Shown: piece after piece, positions 1-9,742 of the stretch
Position numbering within the stretch: the stretch's first letter is position 1
Layout: each line of letters opens with the position of its first letter
NCBI GenBank assembly: GCA_015499995.1
Contig: JADNRV010000740.1
Location: forward strand, 1 to 14,865
Direction of reading: 5' to 3'
Source: Flammula alnicola
Taxonomy: Eukaryota > Basidiomycota > Agaricomycetes > Agaricales > Strophariaceae
DNA: 14,865 nt
Made by a program: the position numbers and the translations under genes
Notes under the pieces: generated by a model
Seen by the model: only the letters and a program-made list of their open reading frames with translations
Database searches by the model: none
Told to the model about the DNA's origin: nothing

Positions 1-1590
1 CGCGCAACTGCTGTTCGTGCGAATGCGAATGAAGCAGAAGGACAGTAACCCACAAGCCCTCGTTGATAGCGGCAAGACGTGAAGGCCGGTTTACAAGATA
101 ACAAAATCGGGGAGATTGTGGTGGTCGCTGTCCACTGAAATGAATCGCGTATGGGTTGACATCCGTATATTTTGGTCCACAAGAGTTATAAAAGCGGCAT
201 TCGATCCAGGCTTACGACGAAATTTTGAAGGTCCACGAAACGACAAGTAGTCGTTTCCTGACAGCAATAGCACATGAAGTCTAAGTTGTGCCCGTGCACC
301 TATTCAATTGTATTCCTTTCAATGAATTTTGATATTCCTCGGAGGTAGACCAACAGTTTGGAGTGGATCCACCTGCAACACACGGGCCGAGTGCGGGTCG
401 CGCTGGGGGTATGATGGAGACGAATCTCAGCTAAGAACATAACTTCCGTTGCGGTAGAGGAGCTGTAGAACAATTGACCATAAGAAAGGCCTGAAGTTCC
501 GAAGTTAAGGCGTTTTCTTTGAGTTTCTGTGCAGCATTTACAGTGACGGTCATCGGCAAATTTCGTGACGTTGTTTGGACCCGCTTTATTTGTATGTATT
601 TTGCCGTCGGCATCACCAGTCGGAGTTTCGGGCTGGCGCTTCACGCACTCTCCTCCTCGTCTCCAGGAGTCCAGGCTCCTCCGGCTCCGAGTCCCCTCCA
701 GAGATATTTATTTACAAGTCTACATTGAAGACAATACGAGCCCGGTGTAGCCCTTTGGTCCTGAATGTTTTCAGTTTTATCAGCTAGAAATAGTATGAAC
801 CTCTGGGGCTCTGGGGCTCTGGCAAGCGCGTCTGTCGTCGCCTTTCACAGTGGGAGAGGCAATATTGGTATGAAGAGCTCTTCTGCTCCATTGAAGACAT
901 CGGAAAGTTGCCGCTCTTCCTATGTATGCATATTTATCTCGTCGCAATCGGTGGATACTTGAATTCACACCCCAGTGACTCACTCACATCATTACAAAGG
1001 GGACCCGCTGTCGATTGCACAGGCCTAGGATTGGCTATGCAGCAACTCATCATTTGCTTTTAGCAGACTTCGCGGCAATGGATAACCCATTAAATTCGCA
1101 GTTTCATATTATACAATTATGATATTTATGCTGCAGAGGTCCTTATGTGCCCGTGTACTCAGAATGTCAAAATAAATGCTTTCGAAGTCACTCGGCCGAG
1201 ATAATGGAATTGTACATACATACAGCCATGGGCGTGATACGCATCGAATTAGCTACACCATACAATTGTACAACACCCCGGCATAACGTGCTTGATACGT
1301 TTCTCCTTGCAGTATTAGAACGGCATCGATTTCGCCATAAATCGACTGGTCTTAATTGTGTCGACTGTCGTCGATGCTCGCCCTCCAGTCCTATCTTTTT
1401 CCGACCACTAATAAGACAGATATTGACATGGAACCATTTCCTCCGAGTCTATGCACTGTATCGATGCTTATCGCGTATCGTCTTCTCTCTAATTATGAGA
1501 AGGCACAGCTTTCGGCACCCGCATTTGAACTAATTGCAACGAGCCCAAAATATCTCTGATATTGTCACAATAGATGTAGAATATCAAACT
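1..1590. other. Gene-poor left flank with a weak intron-like signal
   Basis: I see no gene I can support here. Several frames stay open for 60-130 codons, but none shows family motifs, a convincing start or consistent splicing. The best coding hint is on the minus strand at the left edge. There, a donor GTAAGC (starting at 215) and an acceptor ending TTTCAG (at 135) would bound an 81-nt intron. Joined in phase 1, the frame ends with residues such as SKFRLDSDHHNLPDFVIL and a stop at 91-93. Two other joins stay open to the window edge, so the frame is not settled. A short tandem of CTCTGGGG lies near 801-825. The rest is A+T-rich, unique-looking DNA. Confidence 0.35.
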
Positions 1591-2691
1591 TCACGACATT
1601 GACTTGTTTCCGGTACACGTACGTGGTTGAAGATCCATCTTAAAGACATGGATCGGCCATTCACCCCAGGGAGAATCCATCGGGGTCGAGCCCTTGTAGT
1701 CGAAGCCCAGACCAGTGTAGACACGAATCTGACAACCGGAAAGTACATCAGTCAAGGTTCCTGCATGGCAATAGCATAATATCTTTACATTATCGTCGTT
1801 GGTTGTGCATGTAGCAAGATATTCTCCAGCTTTCGAAGCCTGTTAAACGAAATTGAAACATCCCTCTGTCAGGGCTGTACTTTAAATAGGGATAGGCTCG
1901 ATAACTGGCCTTTTCAAGGACAAGACCAACGAGCGCACGCAGCACGCCTTGTCTTTGGTAGTCACGGCGTATCATGGCCATGTGCAACCACCAAGAATCT
2001 AATTTTCCCTAATCAGATACATATTTTCAGGGTAAAGCAACTAGATTTATAAGTAGTTTGAGGTTTACAGTTGGGCCTAGCAAGCTGGCGACAAATCCGG
2101 GAAATTCCGCCACATACTAGGGAAACTCTTAATGCATTGAATATATGAAATGAGAGAGCAAGTCACCTTCGTTTTGAAGTAATTTTCGGCTTCATCCGAA
2201 AGCCTTGACATAAATTCATAAAACCCGAGCTTTCTTTGTTCCTCTCTGCGTACAAATTTTTAGTTTTAGGCTATGCTTTCTCTGAGTGTGAACGAGCGAA
2301 ACGAACGTGCTAAAAATTTCTTGTCCAGGCGGCATCCACATGGTATATCCAATTAATTGGCCTTCTTGGTCCGTAGCTTCGTAATATTCTCCAGAAAGCA
2401 CGCCGGCGCGCAAAAGGGCTAATGCCTCATATTTCATGAGGGAAATGTCCCCTCCCGCAAGGCTGACGGCGCCAAGATCTTTGAGTTACATTTGAGCGAT
2501 TGAAAAGTCCCTTGAGGTCAGATGAAGGTAAGAAACTTACTTGTCTTCATAAGCTCGGTAAAAATATCTGCAGCAGCGGCCAGTCGTTCCTCTAGCATAT
2601 CAGATAATTACCTAAATCAACTCTGCAGTAACATCATTAATCATTCACCTGTGGGATTGTGAATACGTTGTACGCGAAAAGAAGGAGCCAT
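1591..2691 (-). CDS. GNAT-family N-acetyltransferase, 8 exons, 224 aa
   Basis: This enzyme should transfer an acetyl group from acetyl-CoA to an amine; the substrate is unknown. Exons in transcript order are 2691-2649, 2591-2541, 2478-2307, 2245-2167, 2116-2069, 2008-1906, 1829-1789 and 1728-1591. All seven introns are GT-AG, 50-76 nt long, and all joins keep frame. Residues 54-82 (LLRAGVLSGEYYEATD, then GYTMWMPPG) match the layout of fungal GNAT proteins. Residues 136-164 hold SWWLHMAMIRRDYQRQG, the acetyl-CoA loop of motif A, and IRVYTGLGF at 180-188 is the C-terminal motif B region. The Q-x-x-G-x-G/A loop reads Q149-R-Q-G-V-L154, so its last position is Leu. The start has a TATATA on the minus strand about 30 nt upstream (2723-2728). 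The gene is divergent from the UstYa-like gene. The family is secure; the substrate cannot be read from sequence. Confidence 0.9.
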
Positions 2692-3284
2692 GTTCCCTCT
2701 TGAGCGGAAAACAGAGGACTTGTATATAACTTGATCGTTTGATAAGTGGTGGGATCATTTAATATCGTTCGCTTAAGTCTTCCTCGTCATCACAAGATTC
2801 ATCGTAATAGCCTCTGTAAGGGAACGCTGACGTTATGGCGGGTTCAATACACAAGAACTGCTCACCGGCACACTGGTGTCACCTCCAAAAGACAAGGGCC
2901 ACATGGAAAGCGGGAGGTGGAACGGAGTTTGCGCTGCCACAAATAACTTCGGCGCTGAAACAACGATGGATGACAGAAGGTCGACCAAAACGCGACAGAC
3001 ATCGAACTGCGACACCCACGAAACAGCGAGGTGCCCGAGGTCCTTGTGAATTATATTGACCCACCCCCATCATTTAGGAGATTTGGTACGACAGGCGAGT
3101 AATCGCACACAAATCTGTCATCCTATTTATCGTATCGAGTGCGGGGTCAGATCTTTGGCTGAGAAGCATAGCAGGAACAAGGGACTCGCACAGGGATCCA
3201 TTTCAAGCACATGAGATGACATCTAAATTTCCTTGAAATTGGCACCCATTACCCTCCCACTTCTGCAGTATACAACCGTGAGCC
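2692..3284. promoter_or_regulatory. Shared upstream region of the GNAT and UstYa-like genes
   Basis: These 593 bases separate two genes transcribed away from each other. A TATA-like TATATA at 2723-2728, read on the minus strand, sits about 30 nt before the GNAT start. On the plus side a weaker GTATAC lies about 20 nt before the UstYa-like ATG. Short open frames across 2746-3073 on both strands lack a signal peptide, repeated Kex2 sites or family motifs, so I do not call a peptide gene here. Shared regulation of the two genes is an inference from orientation only. Confidence 0.5.
2721..2730 (-). promoter_or_regulatory. TATA-like box of the GNAT gene
   Basis: On the minus strand this reads GTTATATACA and ends about 29 nt before the ATG at 2691. 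Position and sequence fit a fungal TATA element with a short leader. There is no experimental support. Confidence 0.45.
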
Positions 3285-4003
3285 ATGCAGAGCAAAGGCG
3301 GAGGGTGGCAGACCCGCCTCCTAGCACTCTTGTTGCTGAGTGCAGCCTCACTATATTTGACTTGGTCCTTGATAGGGTTTTCCAAAGACTTGCAGAGGCT
3401 GCAGCGGCTGCAGCAGAGAAGAAGCCCAACTTTCAGACCGATTGACTCATATTGTAAGAACTCACATTTTATTTTGCTGTCCCAAAGATAAACGATTCTC
3501 AAATAGCGTTCATCGGAAGCGATCATCCGAAACGACTTCCGATCGAAGAAAAACTGGTGAAGATGACGGTCCAAGAAAGTGTGCATTACGACCTCTTGGC
3601 GCCTGAGGCGGAATCGGAATGGTTGTGGACAGCCACCATCGGCGACGGGCACGTCCGCATTGGAAAGGAGGAGCGCATGTTCGCTGTCGCGATGTTCCAC
3701 GAACTGCATTGTCTGCGTGGTATCCGAAACGTCATCGAGAAGGGTTGGAAGACAATCGGTCGCGCACGCCAGGCCCACATTTTGCACTGCTACAATTACC
3801 TTCGACAATGGGCGCTCTGCGCTGCCGACGCCACACTGGAACCAGGAGATTTTACAACGCGGAACTTCACAAAGGACAGGATAGGGGCAACGCACACTTG
3901 TGTTGATTGGGTGCCAGCATATGAAATGATGAACGAAAAATGGTTTGAGTGGGATCGATTTCGCATCGCGCACAATATTTCGTGGCATGATGATGTTACT
4001 TAG
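3285..4003 (+). CDS. UstYa-like (DUF3328) oxidase, 221 aa
   Basis: UstYa-family proteins are copper-dependent or copper-linked oxidases that cyclise, hydroxylate or chlorinate peptides in fungal pathways such as ustiloxin and cyclochlorotine. Exons are 3285-3453 and 3507-4003, with a 53-nt intron whose acceptor at 3505-3506 is the one that keeps frame. Residues 12-31 form one hydrophobic membrane anchor, followed by a Gln/Arg/Leu-rich stretch at 36-46. Then come YSFIGSDHP at 56-64 and MTVQESVHY at 76-84. The two hallmark HxxHC motifs are HELHC (121-125) and HILHC (147-151), followed by LCAADATLEP (160-169) and a THTCVDW-type tail motif. Length and motif order are those of a complete family member. 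The gene is divergent from the GNAT gene. No precursor peptide gene is visible, so the substrate is unknown. Confidence 0.93.
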
Positions 4004-4087
4004 AGGTTCTTGGATAATACAAGGATTGAAAATTGGAACAATATGGGATGAAGATAACCTACTCACAATTCGCCCTTCAATATGTTA

Positions 4088-5336
4088 CTAGACACTGTAA
4101 CCACGACGGATGATATTTAGAACAGCTGAATCCAATGGGGAGTCAATAAAGGTCAACGCACCTGAGCCAATTCTGACAGTGTGGTAACTAGTACTGTTCC
4201 GTAGGGTTTCTACAAGGCTGAGTGGCGATTGCACACAGATGCCCGTGTTCTTTGCATCGATTCCAAAGTCATGCAAGAGAGGTTGAACATCCGGTGCAAT
4301 GAACAGTCTATGCAATAATGATGTCATTAATGGATGGTAATGTATAAACGGGGGAGTAGTTCTGCAAGCCCATGAGAGAAACTGTGATGACTGGGGATTA
4401 ATGCGTCAGGGTGTAGACTAAACAAAAGAGACGACGAACGCACCTTCTACTACCCCAACGACTCATAATCTTTAAGCACTGCCCCGGGTCCTTTTTTGAG
4501 TGATCCCTGATCAGCTGAAAGGTATATTTCGAATCGCTATCATCGTCTTCGGTGTCTTGCACGAGTTCGATCAAACCCTCCAACGCATCGCGCATCACAA
4601 GGAGCACAAAATTCGCGGTATTCGATATCGAGTCCTGGTTAAGCTCCTGGAACGCCACGTGGATCTGCTCCGCCGCCGTTCGCATGATCCGGTGGCCTTG
4701 CAACTCGGGGTTGTTCTCTCCACCAAGCTTCATAAGACGCGTCAGGTCCTTGAAAAGCTCGTCGACTTCGTCTGCAGGAATGCGAGAAAAGGACTGGTAC
4801 AGCTTCTTGAAGTACGCCAGCGTCGCTATCGGGTCATCGAAGTCAATTTTGTCGTACTGCATATCCGCCTGTTGGATGTATATGATGCTGGCCAGCAGTC
4901 CTAGCGCTATTTCGCTGTCTTCCACCAGGTCGTATGTCGTCAGGAGAGTCAGCGCGTTAAGGAGAATAAGGGTGCCTGCCACCGTACATGATTAGAAGCT
5001 CAAGTCGTCATGCAGGACCACGTACCGAAGGCAAATCCCACCAACCGCGAACGTGGTTTTCCATCTGCTCTAAATCGAATTTTCGCAAGCAAGCTACTTG
5101 CTCTAGACTGAAGTTGTGCTCGAGGGGCAGAGACGTGTATAGGGCGTCTTTGTGCCTGAAGACCTCGCCGTACGATGGTGGCTGGTCGAGAGACTGCCCT
5201 CCAATTGAGCATGGATTGGGGAAGGGTTCGAGTATGTACTGTGGCCGCTGCCAATGCCGCAATATCCTTGTAATTGGATTACGTAAGATTTTAAAGCCCG
5301 AGATCCCTCCAAAACACCGAAGTAGATGCGATACAT
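4088..5336 (-). CDS. Unrecognised helical protein, about 350 aa, 5' end uncertain
   Basis: I do not recognise this protein. The two downstream exons are the best supported: 4975-4444 and 4361-4088, joined over an 82-nt GT-AG intron in phase 2. They encode a helix-rich, acidic stretch containing LGLLASIIYIQQADMQYDKI, FDDPIATLAYFKKLYQSF and an Asp/Glu run (TEDDDSDS), with a tail after MSRWGSRRTTPP. Upstream, an exon ending at 5046 carries YILEPFPNPCSIGGQSLDQP and SLEQVACLRKFDLEQMENHV. It joins in frame only through a weak donor GTTGGT at 5045. A stronger donor GTACGT about 25 nt further on would shift the frame. The first exon, 5336-5283, with a 35- or 44-nt intron, is the least certain part. 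It could be a lineage-specific gene or an early pseudogene. Confidence 0.5.
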
Positions 5337-6085
5337 AGGTGGTTGAACGCTAGCAGTCTAATATATTCTGAATTCAAGCACAAAGGTTTGAAGATGTTCG
5401 GCTACCCTATGGAAGGTGCCCTAGTATTAAAAAGTCCGTCCCTACTGTAGTAATACTATAATATAATACTATTCCCATATTGGGCATCACGTGTTTGGGC
5501 GGAAAAGGCCACATCATCATGCCACATGCCATGGGCGGAGCATGGCCTTCTGTCAACTCCGATCCCACATTCACCGAGAAGATCCACCAAGATGTATCTC
5601 GTCGATCTTTTTCTCTGAGTATCATCACATGAATTACATAGTGGTCTGAAATCACCTCTAGTAAATTATCCGAATCCACTGATTCTGGATACAAAGGCAT
5701 CAACGGTATCAAAAAATTCAAAGCGCCGAAGACAAGTATAGAACTTGAAAACGAGCGGAATGGCACCCTCACAATCGGAATTCTTTCAGGCCCGCGATCA
5801 ATTTTGAAAGGCGTGGATGACCATGGGCCTTGGCTTGAGTCTTTTTTATTATGCCACTCAGCGCCGGCGTTGTCATAAGAGCGCCCTGTCTCTCTCACTA
5901 TCCAAATACAGGTTTTTTACGACACCCCAACACTCGTTTTTCTGTCCATCACTGAGGCTGACGCGGACGGTCAGTGGCAACCAGACGCGTCCTTCACTCT
6001 TTCTTTTCTATCTTTAAACGAAACAGTCCGCTCTTTCTTATTTTATTTTCATATTCGGTTTTCATATTTATCATCGTGACTCGTT
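5337..6085. promoter_or_regulatory. Intergenic DNA and leader of the 6086 gene
   Basis: This stretch separates the helical-protein gene (minus) from the 6086 gene (plus). A minus-strand frame at 5407-5898 is open for 163 codons. It starts at GTG rather than ATG and has no recognisable motif, so I do not call it. A 13-nt-spaced duplication of TAATACTAT lies at 5451-5472. From about 5980 to 6065 the plus strand is strongly pyrimidine-rich, as expected for the transcription start and leader of a highly spliced fungal gene. Confidence 0.4.
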
Positions 6086-7901
6086 ATGGAACTGGTGGAT
6101 GGATCGGCAGCTCATTTGTCCCGGGACCCCCGCTCATATGGATCTTTACCAGGCTCTCGGGCGGAAGCTACTCTTCCCGCACCTCTAGCACACTCTCAAC
6201 CTACAAAAAACATCGGAGGACCGCGGCGCAAGCGCTCCGCAGACCGATCTTTTTTTACCGAGGAGGATAGTGTAAAGGGCCAAAAAATCAGACGCGTCTC
6301 GCGTCACCACACCAGTTCTACGAGTCCTATCGAGTCAACCCGTATACGACCCACGAAATCGAGAAAACCTCTAACGGGTGTGGCTGGGCATGAACCCACT
6401 CCGTTAACTGATATCACCAGCGCCAGCGCCACTTGGAAGAAATCCAAGTCCAAACCCATTAATCCTACTTCCACCACCGTTTCTGGGTTACGAGACACAG
6501 AGAACTCCACCAAAGGGCCACACAAGAGTGGCGACGCTAAGACCGTCAAGTCCCCACTTTCCAAGTCGACCTCTGCTATCCTCAATGTAGGCCTGTCCGA
6601 CGTCGCTACCGGAAACGCGACGCACAATTCAACGTATTTATCTATTAACACTTTAGATGAGCTATCGCGCTGGGATATGGATTCACTACCGTCTATTCCC
6701 AGCCCTCCACATAGTCCAGAGCCGAATACCATTTCCAATCCCACTCGACCTTCGTCACTTGCCAATCCATTTTCCACTCCCATCGACGACGACGCGCCGC
6801 TCGCGGATGAGATTCCATTCCCACTAAATCGACAAACTAAAATCGTCCTGGAGGACATGGGCATCAAGAAGTCCAAGAATGTCGCCAGAGCTCGAGGTAT
6901 CGGTGGTAGCATACTCAGTCGGCATCTCCCTTTCCCCGGAGTAGAGCCACCAGACGGTCAGAACCAGGCGCAAAGTACTCTACCTGGGCTTCCACATCCA
7001 CTTCCTCTTCGTCAGAACACAAAAACCCCGCCTCCATTCTCGAATGCTACTCCGCCTCAAGTGTTTACCCAAACGGAACCGACCCCAGCACCGAAGGTAT
7101 CATCTGGACCATCATCTTCATGGAAAGACGCGTGGGGATGTATGCATCTCGGTGCGGCAGATTGCGAGCTCTCCATAGCCTTCCCGGAGACCTCGCACTT
7201 CGAAATGTGGGATATGAGTGACAGGTGAGCGACCACTTTTCTTTTGTCTGCATACTAATTAAATTTTAATTTATAGTTCACATATTGCCTGCCCTGCCCT
7301 TCTCTGCCTCATGGCCAAAGACGCATACCCGTGGTCCGGGATGCCGCTCGCCTTGCCCGACGTAACGCACATCGACATCCGATGCGAAGATCTCCCTCTT
7401 CCCTCGCGCATGTCCATTTACGACCCCAGCCAAGAGTACGGCACACGCTACGTGGGGTCGAAGATCGGGACCGCGAAAGACGACCTCAACGCTCTCGTCG
7501 ATACCGAGCCACCCGCCATCGGCTTCGGCGACATCACCATCGAGGGTAAATGGGTGCGGACGTACTCCAGGCCCGGCGTCGAAGGCAGCGGGCTGTCACG
7601 TGTCGTCCGACGAGGAGATGTTGCGAGCGCGTACGCCAGTGCCAGCAATCCTATTGGACCTCGCGCTCATGCGCGGGGGTGGCACCTGAAGTTCTGGATA
7701 CCCATTCCGACGCGCCTTTTTGTAAAACGCGAGACGCGTGTTTTTAATATCGACGCGAGGATTTGGATGATGGGCGACGAGGAGAGGGCGCTCTCCCTAG
7801 ACGAGAACACAGACGGTCGCGTTTATCCCTTGGTCGCGCATTCGCAGATGTCGGTCTCGCATCTACGGACAGCGAGAGAGATGGATGCGTGGTTGTGGTA
7901 A
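6086..7901 (+). CDS. Unrecognised 587-aa protein, disordered N-terminus plus folded C-terminus
   Basis: I do not recognise this family. Exons are 6086-7224 and 7277-7901, split by a 52-nt intron with donor GTGAGC and acceptor TTTATAG. The join in phase 2 restores one long frame. Residues 1-340 or so are rich in Ser, Thr, Pro and Lys and look disordered. They include a basic PRRKR cluster near residue 47 that could be a nuclear localisation signal, and many SP/TP sites (for example SIPSPPHSPEP). From about residue 345 to the end the composition changes to a folded domain with Trp, Gly and aromatic residues: AWGCMHLGAADCELS, TIEGKWVRTYSRPG, RGWHLKFWIPIPTRLFVKRE and a C-terminal AREMDAWLW. The ATG is the first in frame after a pyrimidine-rich leader. 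A nuclear role is only suggested by the basic cluster. Confidence 0.8.
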
Positions 7902-8713
7902 GACATGGAACACAGATTGAAAGACAATGCTCAACCTTTCTTCAGGAGCAAGTAAGCTCTGATCCGCTCGTTGTTTTCCCTTCTGCATTTCTTTAGTTTA
8001 TATTTTCTTTCAAGCATTTACATAAAACCCATTGTATCTCATACTGATTTGGCATTCCTCGCATCCCTCACATCTGGGAGTGGACCTCCACATTGTATTG
8101 CATAGGCCTTCTTGTAACATTACCCGATACTTCTCCTATAGTCGTCATGGACATACATTAGCACCTTAACTAGACAACATTATCATTGATTAGGAACTTT
8201 ATAGCAATTTATTTAATCTCCCATAATGTTGCCGTTTAGGGGAAATGCCTCACTGGGATAACGATACCTTATTACAAGGTCCAAGTCAGAATTCGAAGAT
8301 AGGTCCAAGTAGATCGATCTACAATAACATGATTTCGACACTAGGTGCCCACGTTACGATCCAAGTACCGGTATACCTGTGGTGTCATACAAGAGGATAG
8401 TCGATTCACAGCTGTACGACTACGAGTATATAAGTCTGACTAGAATACCGGTGCCGATTTTCCTGGAGCCCACGTCCTGCACAGGAATAGCGGAAGGATT
8501 GTACTAATTATACATACTTTATTACACTCAAGCAGATCCTCTCATCGAGAGAAAAATGTGAGGGGAACGCTTGAAAGATAACCCTAATGCAAGTCCTGCT
8601 TAAATAAATGAAAAGGAAACAAATAGGAAAAGAAGAAGCGGTACGATATCATATGAACCTCCATCCATGTCCAAATCCAACTCCGTCGTCAGAGTTCCAC
8701 CCCGTAGCTAGAC
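7902..8713. other. Spacer between two convergent genes
   Basis: This stretch lies between the stop codons of the 6086 gene and the minus-strand coiled-coil gene, so it should hold both 3' UTRs. It is A+T-rich and I see no coding frame with support. AGGTCCAAGT occurs twice, at 8277-8286 and 8301-8310, with a partial third copy (GATCCAAGTA) near 8359. An AATAAA lies on the plus strand at about 8603, probably too far from the 7901 stop to be its poly(A) signal. Confidence 0.4.
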
Positions 8714-9742
8714 CTACGCCCTCACGGCTGCGCCCACGCCTATCGCAGAAGCCGCAGCCGCAGCGCCCTCATACTTCCTTCCCTCGTTCTCCGCCCTCTC
8801 CACGGTCTTCGCCAGTTTGTCCTCGCGCATATCAAGCCGCTGGTCCATCCCGAGTATCAACATCCGCACCTGCTCAATCTGAGCCAGCGCCGCCAGCCGC
8901 TGCGCTTCCTTCTGCTGCTGCGCTTCGTTCGACAGGGATTGTGCATCTGCCTGCTGGTGCACGGAAGGCGTGGGGCTATCGGAGGGGGGCCGCCTCGAGC
9001 TGTTACCGTTGGGGTGGTGGTAGGGATTGTTGCTGTGAGATGAGTCTGGACGGGAGGATGGGGTGGGCGAGTAGCGCGCGATGGGCGAGGCGATGGTGTT
9101 GGAGCGTTGGTGCAGGTTTACGCCAGAGCGTGGGGGTAGGGAAGATGCGGGTGGGATTTCGAGGTTTGCCTGGGATGAGAGTCAGGACATGAAGAACAGG
9201 GAAGTTGAAAGATAAAAGTTACACACCCGCCAGTTATCCCCTGCTAAGCGGGTTAATTCGCGCTCGAGCATTTTTTCGCGGTGCTTCGCTCTGTTGAATT
9301 GCACATTAACGGAGTAAGCAAGGGATAAAAGGCAAAGACAGACTGTTCAATGTTTGCCATGCTTTTCTCATTCTCTCGCTGTGTACCCACGAGAATCAGC
9401 TCCAGGTTCTTGTACTCCATTTCGAGCTCTTGAATCTTTTCGATTGGCGGGCGCTGAGCGAGTTGCTCTTGGAGCGCTTGAACTGTCATTTGCAACTATA
9501 GTCATGGAGTTGGGTGAATTCGGTTTGCAGTGGAGTTGGCGGTAGAATATCGATATATGAGCTTGCTTGTCAATGACAGACAGAGAGACACGCACTCTAT
9601 CGCATTCCCGATCTTTCTCGAGCAGCTGTTTCCTCAATACGTCTTCATTCGATTCGTCACCCTCGCGAAGAACGCCTAGATCGTCTGCTGCGAGGGCTAG
9701 TGAAGGGCGGGCGTAGTGGCGTACGCTTTGTGCTCGGCGCAT
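8714..9742 (-). CDS. Coiled-coil protein, 4 exons, 272 aa
   Basis: The product is a predicted structural or scaffold protein; I do not recognise its family. Exons are 9742-9596, 9495-9344, 9290-9227 and 9169-8714. Introns are 100, 53 and 57 nt, GT-AG, and all joins are in phase. The second intron has a less usual donor, GTCTGT. The start ATG has a favourable ACAACA context. Residues 30-122 hold heptad-like charged helix (EDVLRKQLLEKDRECDR, TVQALQEQLAQRP, IQELEMEYKNLEL, HREKMLERELTRLAGDNW). Residues 123-190 are Pro/Ser/Asn-rich and look disordered. A second helix follows (NEAQQQKEAQRLAALAQIEQ, MREDKLAKTVERAENEGRK), then an Ala-rich tail. The layout of helix, linker and helix suggests a dimeric cytoskeletal or spindle-pole-type protein, but that is inference. 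The gene is divergent from the SNF1 kinase gene. Confidence 0.8.

Noticed and set aside
300..644. A 114-codon minus-strand frame
   Set aside because: It has no recognisable motif, no supporting splice signals and no conserved-looking stretch.
1147..1533. A 128-codon plus-strand frame with a stretch (YIHTAMGVIRIEL) faintly like the start of a cyclophilin
   Set aside because: The likeness stops after about a dozen residues and no other cyclophilin motif follows in any frame or after plausible splicing.
2692..3284. A search for a ribosomal peptide precursor next to the UstYa-like gene
   Set aside because: No short frame here has a signal peptide with repeated core units and dibasic cleavage sites.
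3203..4066. A 287-codon open frame on the minus strand, the longest minus-strand frame in the window
   Set aside because: It lies wholly opposite the UstYa-like gene, whose plus-strand protein has clear family motifs. The antisense product has none and is best explained by the codon composition of the real gene.
4500..4904. A 134-codon plus-strand frame
   Set aside because: It is antisense to the helical-protein exon, which is the better coding candidate and joins in phase with a second exon.
5407..5898. A 163-codon minus-strand frame between two genes
   Set aside because: It begins at GTG, its first ATG is well inside, and no motif or splice link to the neighbouring gene was found. A frame of this length is possible by chance in a window this size.
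6304..6912. A 202-codon minus-strand frame
   Set aside because: It is antisense to the low-complexity exon of the 6086 gene and has no motif of its own.
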